Below, in pieces: positions 35,534-45,018 of a DNA stretch of 64,000 nt. Each line of letters starts with the position of its first letter. The first letter of the stretch is position 1. A model generated the notes under the pieces. It did not search any database. It saw only the letters and a list, made by a program, of their open reading frames with translations, and was not told the origin of the DNA. Source of the stretch: Fibrobacterota bacterium (lineage in GTDB: Bacteria > Fibrobacterota > Chitinivibrionia > Chitinivibrionales > Chitinispirillaceae); contig JAEWVR010000013.1 of assembly GCA_023459055.1 (NCBI GenBank), positions 51,155-115,154 on the forward strand, in the 5' to 3' direction. Position numbers and translations under genes: made by a program.

Positions 35534-36868
35534 TCAAACTGGATAGATAGCAATGTCTTTCAATTCCGGTTTGTTTTTCAAATCTTCCTCAAACGCTTCT
35601 TTTCGCTGATGATTCACATAATTTTTGTTCTGGAATGAGTATACGTACTCATCATGATCTTTGTAGGTTCCATGAAGAAGCGCAACAACATCCTCAATAA
35701 AAACGATCTCTTCATCGGTAGGGATTACAAAAATCTTTACTTTTGAATCGTGAGCACTAATTTCGAATTCACCATTTCTATTCCGGCAGATACTGTTTTT
35801 TGCTTTATCCAGTTTAACCCCGATACACTCAAGCCCCTCAAGTGCTTTTTCGCGCACAACAGGACTCATCTCCCCGACACCGGCAGTAAAAACAACTGCA
35901 TCAGCACCACCCAGTCCGGCAATATACGCTCCTATGTACTTCTTAATTCGATGGCATTCCATTTCCAGGGATAGTTTACAACGCTCATCACCCTTTTCCG
36001 CATTGTCAACAATATCCCGGCGATCAGAATATTTTCCTGTGATACCAATGTGTCCGCTTTTTTTATTCAGGATAGTATTTACCTGTGATGGAGTCAATTT
36101 CTCTTTGTCAACAATATACTCAACAATCGCAGGGTCGAAATCTCCGGAACGGGTTCCCATCATAAGCCCTTCAAGAGGTGTGAGTCCCATACTGGTATCA
36201 TAACAATTGCCATTTTTAATTGCACATGCAGAAGCACCATTTCCAATATGAAGGATTACTGCATTTGTATCTTTTGGCTCTTTTCCGAGAAGAACAGCTG
36301 TTCGTCTCGAAACGTAAAGGTGACTTGTGCCATGAAAACCATACCTTCGCACTTTGTTCTTTTCATACCATTCGTATGGAAGTGCATACATATAGGTATG
36401 TGGAGGCATCGTCTGATGAAACGCGGTATCCATGATCGCCATATGTGGCACATAAGGTAAGACTGCTCTGGCAGCCTCAATACCTGTAATATTGGGCGGC
36501 ATATGTAACGGACCAAGGTCTACAAGGTCTTTGAATGCCTTCAGGATTGAATCTGTGATCACTACAGAATGTTTTATGATATCTCCGCCATGAAGAACAC
36601 GATGTCCAACTGCTTTGATCTGATCGATTGAATCAAGAAGACCATACTCTGGATCAAGCATCGTTTTTATCATAAGTTCAATGGCTACTTCATGGTTTAC
36701 ACAGTGGTGTTCAATCTTGACTTTAATTTTACCTTTTTTAGTAAACTCAATAAAACTCCCATCCATGCCGACACGTTCCACAATGCCGGTTGATACAGTC
36801 TCGTGATCATTGTAACTGTAGAGCATAAACTTTAACGATGAACTGCCTGAATTTATACTTAAAATCAT
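35534..36868 (-). CDS. ackA: Acetate kinase
   Basis: The 444-residue enzyme makes ATP and acetate from acetyl phosphate, the energy-yielding end of fermentation. It opens M-I-L-S-I-N-S-G-S-S-S-L-K-F and contains the F-H-G-T-S-H and R-S-G-D-F-D-P motifs. After the usual end (V-I-P-T-D-E-E) it carries an extra ~45 charged residues, longer than the ~400-residue norm. It lies 22 bases after pta in one operon ended by the terminator at 35456-35492. Confidence 0.96.
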   Translation of the reverse strand: MILSINSGSSSLKFMLYSYNDHETVSTGIVERVGMDGSFIEFTKKGKIKVKIEHHCVNHEVAIELMIKTMLDPEYGLLDSIDQIKAVGHRVLHGGDIIKHSVVITDSILKAFKDLVDLGPLHMPPNITGIEAARAVLPYVPHMAIMDTAFHQTMPPHTYMYALPYEWYEKNKVRRYGFHGTSHLYVSRRTAVLLGKEPKDTNAVILHIGNGASACAIKNGNCYDTSMGLTPLEGLMMGTRSGDFDPAIVEYIVDKEKLTPSQVNTILNKKSGHIGITGKYSDRRDIVDNAEKGDERCKLSLEMECHRIKKYIGAYIAGLGGADAVVFTAGVGEMSPVVREKALEGLECIGVKLDKAKNSICRNRNGEFEISAHDSKVKIFVIPTDEEIVFIEDVVALLHGTYKDHDEYVYSFQNKNYVNHQRKEAFEEDLKNKPELKDIAIYPV

Positions 36869-36890
36869 ATTGTTTTACCTAAACCTTCCT

Positions 36891-37889
36891 TTATTGTGCA
36901 TCTGCCTGAATTGCTGTCACCGCTGTTACATCTATTATATCCTGAACCGAGCATCCTCTGGAGAGATCATTAACGGGTTTATTCAGGCCCTGGAGAAATG
37001 GGCCGATAGCATGTGCTTTTGCAAGACGTTCAACAAGCTTGTACCCGATATTGCCGCTCTGAAGGTCTGGAAAAACGAGAACATTTGCTTTTCCGGCAAC
37101 AGCGCTTCCCGGGGATTTTTTCTGACCTACTGATTCAACCAGTGCGGCATCCGCCTGAAGCTCTCCATCAATTTCAAGATTGGGTGCCTTAGTTTTCGCT
37201 ATTTCGAAAGCTTTAATTACTTTATCAACGTTTGGATGTTCAGCACTACGTTTTGTTGAAAATGACAGCATAGCAACACGAGGATTCATTCCACAAAGAT
37301 TTCGTGCGGTATCAGCAGATGCAATAGCAATCTCTGCAAGCTGTTCACTGGTTGGATCGGGATTTACAGCGCAATCTGCAAAAACAAAGAGACCATTGTC
37401 TCCATATGTTGAATTGGGAACGAGCATGATAAAACAGCCCGAAACGACACTAATACCTGGTTTGGTCTTAATTATCTGAAGTGCAGGTCGTATCGTATGT
37501 GCAGTGGAATGTTCGGCACCGGAAACAAGCCCATCTGCCATGTTCTCCTGAATCATCATTGTTGCATAGTAGATAGGATCTTTCATTGTTTCATGAGATT
37601 TCTCGATCGTCATGCCTTTTGCTTTTCGCAATTCGTAAAATTTCTGGCATAATTCCTCATAGCGGGGATCAGTAACCGGATCAATCACCGTTATACCTTC
37701 CAATGTAACCCCTTGCTCTGCAGCTTTCTTCCTTACCTCAGATTCAACTCCCAGTAAAACCGGTTTTGCAATCCCTGTTTTTCCAAGCTCTGAGACGGCT
37801 TTGATGGTACGTGCTTCGGTACCTTCAGGAAAAAGAATCGTTTTTTTAAGACTCTTTGCCCTTTCGTAAAACGAATTCATCAATTCCAT
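36891..37889 (-). CDS. pta: Phosphate acetyltransferase
   Basis: The 332-residue enzyme converts acetyl-CoA and phosphate to acetyl phosphate for AckA. It is the short catalytic form without the N-terminal regulatory domains of E. coli Pta. Family segments include F-P-E-G-T-E-A-R near the start, the D-G-L-V-S-G-A region and A-G-K-A-N-V-L-V-F-P-D-L. ATG at 37889 has AGGAG five bases upstream. A near-perfect palindrome lies immediately before it. Confidence 0.96.
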   Translation of the reverse strand: MELMNSFYERAKSLKKTILFPEGTEARTIKAVSELGKTGIAKPVLLGVESEVRKKAAEQGVTLEGITVIDPVTDPRYEELCQKFYELRKAKGMTIEKSHETMKDPIYYATMMIQENMADGLVSGAEHSTAHTIRPALQIIKTKPGISVVSGCFIMLVPNSTYGDNGLFVFADCAVNPDPTSEQLAEIAIASADTARNLCGMNPRVAMLSFSTKRSAEHPNVDKVIKAFEIAKTKAPNLEIDGELQADAALVESVGQKKSPGSAVAGKANVLVFPDLQSGNIGYKLVERLAKAHAIGPFLQGLNKPVNDLSRGCSVQDIIDVTAVTAIQADAQ

Positions 37890-37902
37890 AAACAGCTCCT
37901 GT

Positions 37903-37920
37903 TTTTGACGCGTGTCAAAA
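37903..37920. promoter_or_regulatory. Palindrome upstream of pta, candidate operator
   Basis: TTTTGAC and GTCAAAA arms flank GCGT, 14 bases before the pta start codon and just upstream of its ribosome-binding site. The size and symmetry suit a dimeric repressor site, or a small 5'-UTR hairpin. No regulator gene lies next to it. Confidence 0.5.
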
Positions 37921-38527
37921 CGCTTTTAAGTAACTAGTAATCCCTGCATGAGACAACTGTAATGAACAATTCTCTCATAGCCTGGATTTAATTAATAACA
38001 ACATTCTCAAAAAACTTTCAAACTTACGAGTTCTACCTATTCGGTTATCAAATACGACCATTTTCACTGGTCTCTTAATAAATATCCTGAAAATATCAGG
38101 GTAGAGTAAAGAAAAAAGCGTGAATTTTCCTGTTGCACAACCGGATGGTATAAGCTTGACTTGTGAAAACCAATGATATATTGAGAAATCTGAAAAAAGA
38201 CCATAGCGAAGAGGCTTCTGAACTCATAACTTTTATTATTAAATAGCAATAAAACCTATAGTTAATTGCCGCTTATAATATAATCTCTTGACACCAGCTT
38301 GTACAACCTGTTTAACTGTTATAACTATACTTTCCTGATTCTGATACAAAAATGTAATTCTGCTTGTAGAATCGAAAATAATCGTAGTATTTGTACACAA
38401 TTAATAAGAAACAACACTCATGTAAGCAGGCGAAAAATCAATGCACGCTTAGTCCGGGTGTTACAGTAAAATGTTGTTGACTGATATTGTCAAATTCAGT
38501 TGCCGGAATGATAAACAACAAACCAAC
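37921..38527. other. Intergenic, no gene seen
   Basis: About 600 bases upstream of pta and downstream of the aminotransferase. It is A+T-rich with no convincing open frame, tRNA or repeat on either strand. The pta promoter should be here, but I could not pick one clear -10/-35 pair. Confidence 0.4.
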
Positions 38528-38555
38528 AAAAAAGGCCCGAATGATGGGCCTTTTT
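38528..38555. terminator. Intrinsic terminator of the aminotransferase gene (bidirectional)
   Basis: AAAAAGGCCC and GGGCCTTTTT form a perfect stem around GAATGAT, with A and T runs on both sides, so it can act on either strand. It lies about 45 bases past the stop codon of the minus-strand gene at 38599-39828. Confidence 0.9.
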
Positions 38556-38598
38556 ATTACAATAGTCTATAATTCTCAGCATCCTGTAATCATTGAAA

Positions 38599-39828
38599 TC
38601 AAAGATTACCGGCAATCTGCTTATACGTCGATAAAAATCTACCCATTCTCATAATAGCATCTTTAAGTTCATCAACACGAGGTAGAAATACAACGCGGAA
38701 GTGATCCGGCTGCTGCCAGTTGAACCCTGTTCCATGTACCATCAGTATTTTCTCGCTCTTGAGAAGATCAAGAATAAACCGTTCATCACTGGTAATGTTA
38801 AACTTCTTAATGTCAATCTTCGGAAAACAGTAAAATGCACCCTGCGGTTTCGTACATGACAGACCATCAATTTCGTTAATCATTTTAAAGCAGATATCAC
38901 GCTGTTCACACAAACGGCCACCGGGTTTTGTCAGATCAAAAATACTCTGGTACCCGCCAAGCGCAGTCTGAATAATTGACTGTCCGGGAACATTGCTGCA
39001 AAGCCGCATTGACGCAAGCATCACAAGCCCTTCAACATAATCCTTTGCAATACTCTTATTACCGCTGATAATCATCCAGCCTACACGAAAACCTGCAATA
39101 CGGTATGCTTTTGATAAACCATTAAATGTGATAAAGAGGATATCGTCCGCAAGTGATGCCGTCGAGGTATGTACGTTGCCATCATACAGAATTTTATCAT
39201 AGATTTCATCAGAAAAGACAATCAGATTATGGGCACGGGCGATCTCTATTATCTGTAAAAGTAATTCTTTCGGATAGAGTGCACCAGTAGGGTTATTAGG
39301 ATTAATGATTACAATACCCTTGGTATGTTTAGAGATTTTCTTTTTAATATCGTCAAGATCCGGAAACCAGTTCGATTGCTCATCACAGAGATAATGTACC
39401 GCTTTTCCGCCCGAGAGATTTACTGCTGCAGTCCAGAGCGGATAATCCGGTGATGGGATCAGGATTTCATCACCGCTGTCAAGCAGCGCCTGCATCGCCA
39501 TTACAATGACTTCACTCGCACCATTACCAACAATAATATCCTCAATATCAACATCCATGATGTTCTTTTGCTGACAGTACTGCATAATTGCTTTACGGGC
39601 ACTAAAAAGTCCCTTTGAATCGCAATACCCCTGAGTCGTCTGAAGATTTCTCATCATGTCATGTATTATTTCATCAGGCGCAAGAAGACCAAACGGTGCC
39701 GGATTACCGGTATTAAGTTTCAACACCTGAAATCCGTCCTCCTCAAGTCGTTTTGCTTCGTCAAGAACAGGTCCGCGGATATCGTAAAGAACATTGTCAA
39801 GTTTTGATGATTTCTTTATGTTGTGCAT
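38599..39828 (-). CDS. alaA: Alanine/aspartate-type aminotransferase (AlaA-like)
   Basis: The 409-residue PLP enzyme resembles E. coli AlaA (YfbQ), which converts glutamate and pyruvate to alanine and 2-oxoglutarate. It has the N-P-N-N-P-T-G motif, the F-S-D-E-I-Y-D segment and the PLP lysine in F-N-G-L-S-K-A-Y-R. A large N-terminal region R-G-P-V-L-D-E-A matches this subgroup. ATG at 39828 has GGAG upstream. It stands alone, with its own terminator. Substrate specificity is inferred. Confidence 0.9.
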   Translation of the reverse strand: MHNIKKSSKLDNVLYDIRGPVLDEAKRLEEDGFQVLKLNTGNPAPFGLLAPDEIIHDMMRNLQTTQGYCDSKGLFSARKAIMQYCQQKNIMDVDIEDIIVGNGASEVIVMAMQALLDSGDEILIPSPDYPLWTAAVNLSGGKAVHYLCDEQSNWFPDLDDIKKKISKHTKGIVIINPNNPTGALYPKELLLQIIEIARAHNLIVFSDEIYDKILYDGNVHTSTASLADDILFITFNGLSKAYRIAGFRVGWMIISGNKSIAKDYVEGLVMLASMRLCSNVPGQSIIQTALGGYQSIFDLTKPGGRLCEQRDICFKMINEIDGLSCTKPQGAFYCFPKIDIKKFNITSDERFILDLLKSEKILMVHGTGFNWQQPDHFRVVFLPRVDELKDAIMRMGRFLSTYKQIAGNL

Positions 39829-40302
39829 AGTTTATCACTCCAATTACGTTTTCTATCCCTCCCGCACACATCAATTGTGTAAAGAGGAGTCTTATCAGTA
39901 GTGTTCGTTCAGTACTATTTGTCTGAATTAAGCATGTAAGGGCCTAAGACTAAAACAGTTGATCAATCCTGTTTACCTTTTTTAACAGATTCCACCGTTA
40001 CGAGCCCAGAAACGGTCGTATCCTGGACTCCGCCCTTACTTTAGTGCTTCTGTTACTTAATTTTTTTGATAAAAGCTCTAAATCTTCAGTCATCCATTAA
40101 TAAGGTATTGCCTAAATCCGTTATATCCAAAATATATCATTGCGCAAGGGTCTTAATCAATAAAGCATTGGATCAGGATGATAAAACAATGTAGTTTTTG
40201 TTTTCTAAACACCGGGAGCAAGGTTGGATAAGCAGAAATGAAAAGTTACTAACACATTGTAAAATAAGCATTGATATCAAATACTTACCGACAACAACAT
40301 TT
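39829..40302. other. Intergenic, no gene seen
   Basis: The ~470 bases between the divergent aminotransferase and the nucleotidyltransferase module contain no supported gene. Several short frames have poor composition and no ribosome-binding sites. Confidence 0.4.
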
Positions 40303-40346
40303 GTTGTACTACATTTTACTATAATTTATTATATTTGTAGTACAAC
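40303..40346 (+). promoter_or_regulatory. Inverted repeat around the module promoter, candidate operator
   Basis: GTTGTACTACA (40303-40313) and TGTAGTACAAC (40336-40346) are perfect 11-bp inverted copies, 22 bases apart, and enclose a TATAAT (40320-40325) and a TATATT (40330-40335). The second arm ends directly before GGAGG of the first gene. This suits autoregulation of a small two-gene module, or an mRNA hairpin hiding the ribosome-binding site. Confidence 0.7.
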
Positions 40347-40357
40347 GGAGGCTGTAT

Positions 40358-40669
40358 ATGGCTGTGATTTTTCATGTACTCAAAGAAGAATTTGAGCGTC
40401 TTCAAGGTGCAGAACGTGCATATACCCAGGCAATTGCTGAGATGCCGCGAGGTACGCCGCGATTATTCAAACGGCGCAATACGCAATATCTGTATCTACA
40501 GTATCGCGAGGGAAAGAAAGTAATTCAGAAGTATATTGGACCACATGGTTCTGATACTGCCAGAGTTGTTCTTGAAAAAATTGAGAAACGAAAGCGGTTT
40601 GAAAATCTTCTCAAAGAAACTAAAGATGCATTAAAAGAAGTTCGAAAGGCACTGCGTGGAAAAGTTTGA
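40358..40669 (+). CDS. Small protein of a nucleotidyltransferase-like two-gene module
   Basis: The 103-residue protein is basic. It has a middle part Y-L-Y-L-Q-Y-R-E-G-K-K-V-I-Q-K-Y-I-G-P and a lysine/glutamate-rich C-terminal helix. From memory, a similar Y-L-Y ... Y-I-G-P segment precedes the nucleotidyltransferase domain in GSU2403-type proteins, so this and the next gene may be a split version. GGAGG lies six bases before ATG. Its stop overlaps the next start by 14 bases. It could be an antitoxin-like or specificity partner; that is inference. Confidence 0.7.
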   Translation: MAVIFHVLKEEFERLQGAERAYTQAIAEMPRGTPRLFKRRNTQYLYLQYREGKKVIQKYIGPHGSDTARVVLEKIEKRKRFENLLKETKDALKEVRKALRGKV

Positions 40670-41324
40670 TCTATTGCTATCGGTTTTACGTGATTTACAG
40701 AAAGCGAATCTGCTGAAGCATTTCGTTCTTGTTGGGAGTTGGTGTTTGGAATTTTATCGCTATTTCTATAATAATCCGGTTGAAATTCCGGCAACCCGAA
40801 CAATGGATGCAGACATATTGATACCAAAACAGTTTCCTAAAGATAAGTATGTTAGAGTTGTTGACATTATGGAGAACAATGACTTCATTGTTGAAATAGA
40901 ATACATGTCCGGGTTGTACAAATTTACTCATGTTAATTTGACAGTTGAATTTCTGACAGATCCCGGTGCTAAACCCGATGAAGGAATTCATGAATTCAAG
41001 CAGCTTGGCATCACAGCTCAGGAACTTCGTTACATGAAAATTCCATTAGAATTCAAAATGCCTGTTACATTCAAGGATATTTCGTTATTTATACCAGAGC
41101 CGGAAGCATTTACATTACACAAATTGATTGTCTGTTGTTTACGCAGAAATCCTGAAAAAGCAGTGAAAGATGCCGAAACTGCCAAGGCAATGTTGTTGTT
41201 TTTCGCAGGAAAGACCAAGCATATTGAACGATTGCACGAAATATACGATTCATTTCCAAAAGGGTGGAAATCTAAAGTTAATGATGGTCTTGCAAAAACA
41301 GCGCTGCAATTACCAGTATCGTAA
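40656..41324 (+). CDS. Nucleotidyltransferase-fold protein (candidate toxin-type)
   Basis: The 222-residue protein contains L-V-G-S-W followed by an M-D-A-D-I-L segment, the G-S ... D-x-D pattern of the nucleotidyltransferase superfamily, as in GSU2403 or AbiEii-type proteins. The start is GTG at 40656 with AAAGG six bases upstream, overlapping the first gene by 14 bases. Such pairs are often toxin-antitoxin or defence modules, but no family is identified with certainty. No membrane segment or signal peptide is present. Confidence 0.75.
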   Translation: MEKFDLLLSVLRDLQKANLLKHFVLVGSWCLEFYRYFYNNPVEIPATRTMDADILIPKQFPKDKYVRVVDIMENNDFIVEIEYMSGLYKFTHVNLTVEFLTDPGAKPDEGIHEFKQLGITAQELRYMKIPLEFKMPVTFKDISLFIPEPEAFTLHKLIVCCLRRNPEKAVKDAETAKAMLLFFAGKTKHIERLHEIYDSFPKGWKSKVNDGLAKTALQLPVS

Positions 41325-42611
41325 TAGTTATGTTTATTAATATGTAAATATAACTAATAGCAAGAAGACTCTTTACCTCTTTATAAACATGAAAAACAAG
41401 TGCCTTTTTCTGCCCAAAAGACTATCAACCATGTTGCCGCATGGCCTACCAAAGTCAAGCAGCGTGACAGACGGGGCAGATCCGCGTACTGCCAACGGAT
41501 GGCGCGATGCTTGCCGTATTGCTCCCTTTGAAGGGCCGGGGTAGATATCTTAAGTATTTGACACACCTGTCCCGATTAGTAAAACGGTTCGGGATTGCGC
41601 ACAAGCGCGCATAAAACGGGCCGCGCGATTATGAACGTTAAGCGAAGTTGAAATCACCGGGATCACATGTTCAGAGTGAACGCCTTTTGCCGCTTGTGCG
41701 TCGGTGTGGAACTACCTTATTTATTTATACGTCAATTTGAATTTTCTGTACTCAAATATATAGTAGACCTGCGCTGATTCCTAGCGCATAAAGCTATTAA
41801 TATCCCGCTCCATAGCCGCTCAGGCATATAGGGTAGTTGACACATCGCACAATTGACAAAGGACGCAAGGGCTAAGGCCACATGCCGCACCCTTCGACAG
41901 TGCTCAGGGGCCCACGGCACGTCGCCCGTTTGGGCAATTGGGCAAAATGCACATTACATGAATAGCTACCCACCCAGGCCCGCCCTTCAAAGGGACGGGA
42001 TGTAAGGGCAAAAACCGCGCCTGCCGCTTGCAGTAGTTGATGCTACTACGTCAGGCACGGTTTTATGCTTTTGTAGGCCTCGCGGCAACTGATTTTGATT
42101 TTGTAAATTGAAGTCTGGGCAAGTTGTCAGAACTGTGCTGTATATGATGAAGATGGTTTACATGATAAGAAACTGATACATTTAACCACCGCAACCTCAC
42201 ACATCACTGATTTCCATCATGTCTATCATATTAATCACACAAATCAAAGTTCAGACAATCACCCGCACGGACAGTCGCAGGCAGGCATTTTTGTACTGTT
42301 CTGCCGCCCAGGGCTGCGGACATCACCAGTAAAAAAATGCCAGACTAAAATGAGGTTTGTGGTTTCTTTATTACCGGGCAGTAAACAGGAAAAACTCAAT
42401 TCGTCAATAACTTATGTTCTTGTCATTGCTGATTATTAATAATTGATAGCTAGTGTTGCTGAAGAAACGAAACCCGCAGAGAAGTACGGGGCACACAATG
42501 TTCTTTCTACATCCTGTTTAAAGGTAAAAGCTATTAAGAGCACCAGTGCGTTCGTGTTTGTATATGAACCATATTCTTTTCCATTTTTGGCAGTCGTTCC
42601 ACTCTTTGAAG
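41325..42611. other. Long gene-free accessory region, locally G+C-rich
   Basis: No gene is supported over nearly 1.3 kb. Base composition switches between G+C-rich patches (about 41430-41560, 41870-42060) and A+T-rich stretches. A CCCTTTGAAGGG element occurs near 41525 and again inverted near 41990. An imperfect hairpin with arms AAAACCGCGCCTG and CAGGCACGGTTTT spans about 42012-42064. The region lies between two accessory modules and looks like eroded or rearranged DNA. I recognise no transposase, integrase or RNA. Confidence 0.5.
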
Positions 42612-43151
42612 CTACTGTTTACCAAAAACAATAAAAGTATTTCCTGCAACGGGTTTCATTTTAATGCCATTTCGCAACATTTCAGCAGCACCACGTGTAT
42701 ACATAATATTTTTATAATAACTTTTTTCGCCTGTTGTTGGGCTTATAGCTGTTCCGCCAACATTAGTCATTTTCTTTATTCTCTTAGCTATTTCTTTTGC
42801 TATTTTCATACCATTTTCATCTTCAGTTTTTATTGAGAAGAATGACTCTTCTAAAGAATTATCATAAAATCGACCAATATCTAAATGACAAGCACTCGGG
42901 TTATTATCTAGAAATTCAGTTTTCTTTCCACAATTAATTTCAAACTTACTGTGCTTCATGCTTATCCTTATTCGATTTTGCGAATCCGTCTCGTCTGTAA
43001 TTTTTTGAAGATCATCAATACTTACTTCTGATAATTTAAATGGCTTTAATATCATAACTACAAAATGCAAATCTAATTCTTTTATAGCCTCTATAAGCAT
43101 TGATAAGATTTCTTCACTATTTGCAAAAAATTGCAATCCAATAGATTTCAT
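42612..43151 (-). CDS. Candidate immunity protein for the RHS toxin fragment
   Basis: The 179-residue cytoplasmic protein is not recognised. It follows the toxin-like reading frame by 13 bases, the usual position of an immunity gene. ATG at 43151 has GGAG five bases upstream; a start at 43172 would overlap the toxin frame and has no site. The protein is charged with alternating strands and helices and has no signal peptide, as expected for a binder of a cytoplasm-acting toxin. The role is inferred only from position. Confidence 0.65.
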   Translation of the reverse strand: MKSIGLQFFANSEEILSMLIEAIKELDLHFVVMILKPFKLSEVSIDDLQKITDETDSQNRIRISMKHSKFEINCGKKTEFLDNNPSACHLDIGRFYDNSLEESFFSIKTEDENGMKIAKEIAKRIKKMTNVGGTAISPTTGEKSYYKNIMYTRGAAEMLRNGIKMKPVAGNTFIVFGKQ

Positions 43152-43164
43152 TTTATCTCCGATT

Positions 43165-44066
43165 TTAGTCATAATTCACAAAGTCTGTAGGTAAACCACC
43201 TTTATTATTTAGATCATCCAAAGCATCTTGTTCTCTTTGGATAGGTGATCCATCAGCCTTAGTTTTCCCAATATTTCTACCTCGTTTCGTACCATTAGCG
43301 TCTTCATATAAAATATCAGGTCTTCTTCCGTCCTTTTTACCACCAGGCGTTCTAATAAGTTGTTCCTTCTCATTGCCACCACCTGCAATGATAGTTCCAC
43401 CCTCATCTTCTATTTTTTCTGCTTCGCTTTTTATCTTTGAATTATGTGGGGCATTAGGATCTGTTTTGGGCCCACGCTTAGCTCCATTACCAATTTTTTT
43501 AGTTAATGACTTTGCCCCATGTACTGTTTTGTAAATATCATATGACTTTTTACCGAAGACAATAAGCATTGCAAATACATAATGACGATCTGACCGAAGT
43601 TTCCAAACAAATTTTTTAAAGGCTTCTTCTTGTAAATTATGCTTATCAAACCATAGATTTATGTCCTTGTCATCAATATTACCGTCTTTATTGTAATCTT
43701 TAAGCCCGTTATCATATGACGATGTTATTGTAGGTGGACCATCATCTCTGTCCTGGTTATAAACAATAGTGCTGCCTGGACCACTGGGGTTAGGGGTTAT
43801 TGGGTTTGATTGACCCTCTCCAGTATAGCCATCACCGCTCACATTCGCAAAAGATAGACTAAAATCACCAGGACCACCATCACCTGCCGACAATCCCCAC
43901 TCGTCAACATAATTAACCGGATCCGCCCCGCAATACGAGTACGCATTCCAGTACTGATCCATCGGATCGGGACTCGTCCAGACGCCCAGATCGGGGTCGT
44001 AGTAACGGCGCCAAAGTAAAATAATCCAAGGCCGGACTCTGTGTCAAATTCCTTGCCTGTAAACTT
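43165..44066 (-). pseudogene. Truncated, frameshifted RHS-repeat core with C-terminal toxin-like domain
   Basis: Reading down from 44066, F-T-G-K-E-F-D-T-E-S-G-L and Y-F-G-A give the RHS core start. A one-base loss near 44007-44009 shifts the frame, after which R-Y-Y-D-P-D-L-G-V-W-T-S-P-D-P and N-Y-V-D-E-W-G-L complete the core. Upstream RHS repeats are missing. Past the core lie an EF-hand/dockerin-like loop (D-Y-N-K-D-G-N-I-D-D-K-D) and a ~95-residue end with G-G-G-N-E-K-E, R-R-P-D-I and R-E-Q-D-A-L-D-D-L, resembling restriction-endonuclease-fold polymorphic toxins. Probably an orphan toxin cassette. Confidence 0.8.
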
Positions 44067-44199
44067 ACAAAGAAAAAGCAGTACTATATTGATATAAAAC
44101 ACACTGTATAAAAAGAGTTCACAGAAGTTATTGAATTCTCTGCGAACTCTTATTACACACATCTCCCCCCTCAACCTCGCACTTTTTACTTATAAGCAA

Positions 44200-45018
44200 T
44201 CAGAACATCCGCAATCCCTGATCATAATCACCATGCGTCCTCCAGTTTGAGTGTTCATGCAGTTCAAGTCCCATATCATCTTCAAGCCAGTACCCCCTGC
44301 GATTATAGTGCTTATACAACGCACCTTCATCTGCTCTTGTCAACTGGAGATCATCAAAGTATTCCGGTGATAATGCAATCTGTTCTCTTGAAATATTGAC
44401 AGTAAACTTTGACTGCTCCCAATCGCTTGATTCGATCCATTGTGGTGAAATCAACACATAATTTCCATGCAGCTGTTTTTGAGAATCAACTACCAGATAA
44501 CGGATGGTCCAGGTTGCATCACTGATCAGAAAATCCCTGATTGGTCCAATCTCGCCATCCATGCTGTGAATGGTAAACCTGCTGATATCGTGGCTGCTGC
44601 ACAAATGAGGATCCCACTCCTCATGGTTAAGCTGTTGATTCCAGACAGGAGGTGTTTTATTAAGGTATGGATCCGCTCCCCACATATAGGTTCCATTCCA
44701 ATATAACGGCCATCCGTAATATCCATAATAATCACGCTCGAATTCTTTTGAGACCGGCTCACCGGCAGCAAGAAACGGACTATCAACAACCTGCCTCTTT
44801 GTCAACTTGATAAACACCTGATGCTCTGATGGGCTTACCTCACCGATTGCATAGGGTGATATCAACAACTGACGCTCACTGAGCCAGTTTCCAGTATTGA
44901 CAACAAGATAACGGATAGTCCAGAATTGTTCATCAAAACAGAATTCATCAACCTTGCCTATCGGACCATCAATAGCTTCAAGCTTATAGCCCTGCAGCGT
45001 TTTTAAATGGTTAAACAT
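44200..45018 (-). CDS. PRC-barrel protein with two repeats
   Basis: The 272-residue protein has two PRC-barrel-like halves (about residues 1-90 and 145-235). Each carries a W-T-I-R-Y-L-V-V motif followed by I-S-P. Between them is a Y/W-rich linker. PRC-barrels bind RNA or proteins in RimM and photosynthetic reaction centres; free-standing two-repeat forms are often stress-related, with unknown action. ATG at 45018 with AAAGGAGC eight bases upstream is preferred over 45057. Confidence 0.88.
   Translation of the reverse strand: MFNHLKTLQGYKLEAIDGPIGKVDEFCFDEQFWTIRYLVVNTGNWLSERQLLISPYAIGEVSPSEHQVFIKLTKRQVVDSPFLAAGEPVSKEFERDYYGYYGWPLYWNGTYMWGADPYLNKTPPVWNQQLNHEEWDPHLCSSHDISRFTIHSMDGEIGPIRDFLISDATWTIRYLVVDSQKQLHGNYVLISPQWIESSDWEQSKFTVNISREQIALSPEYFDDLQLTRADEGALYKHYNRRGYWLEDDMGLELHEHSNWRTHGDYDQGLRMF

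Noticed and set aside
39829..40302. Short plus-strand frames upstream of the nucleotidyltransferase module
   Set aside because: They lack ribosome-binding sites and have non-coding composition.
41580..42070. Possible integron attC-like or mobile element ends (GTTAAGC, inverted CCCTTTGAAGGG)
   Set aside because: No matching partner core site, integrase, transposase or target duplication could be found, and the short matches can arise by chance.
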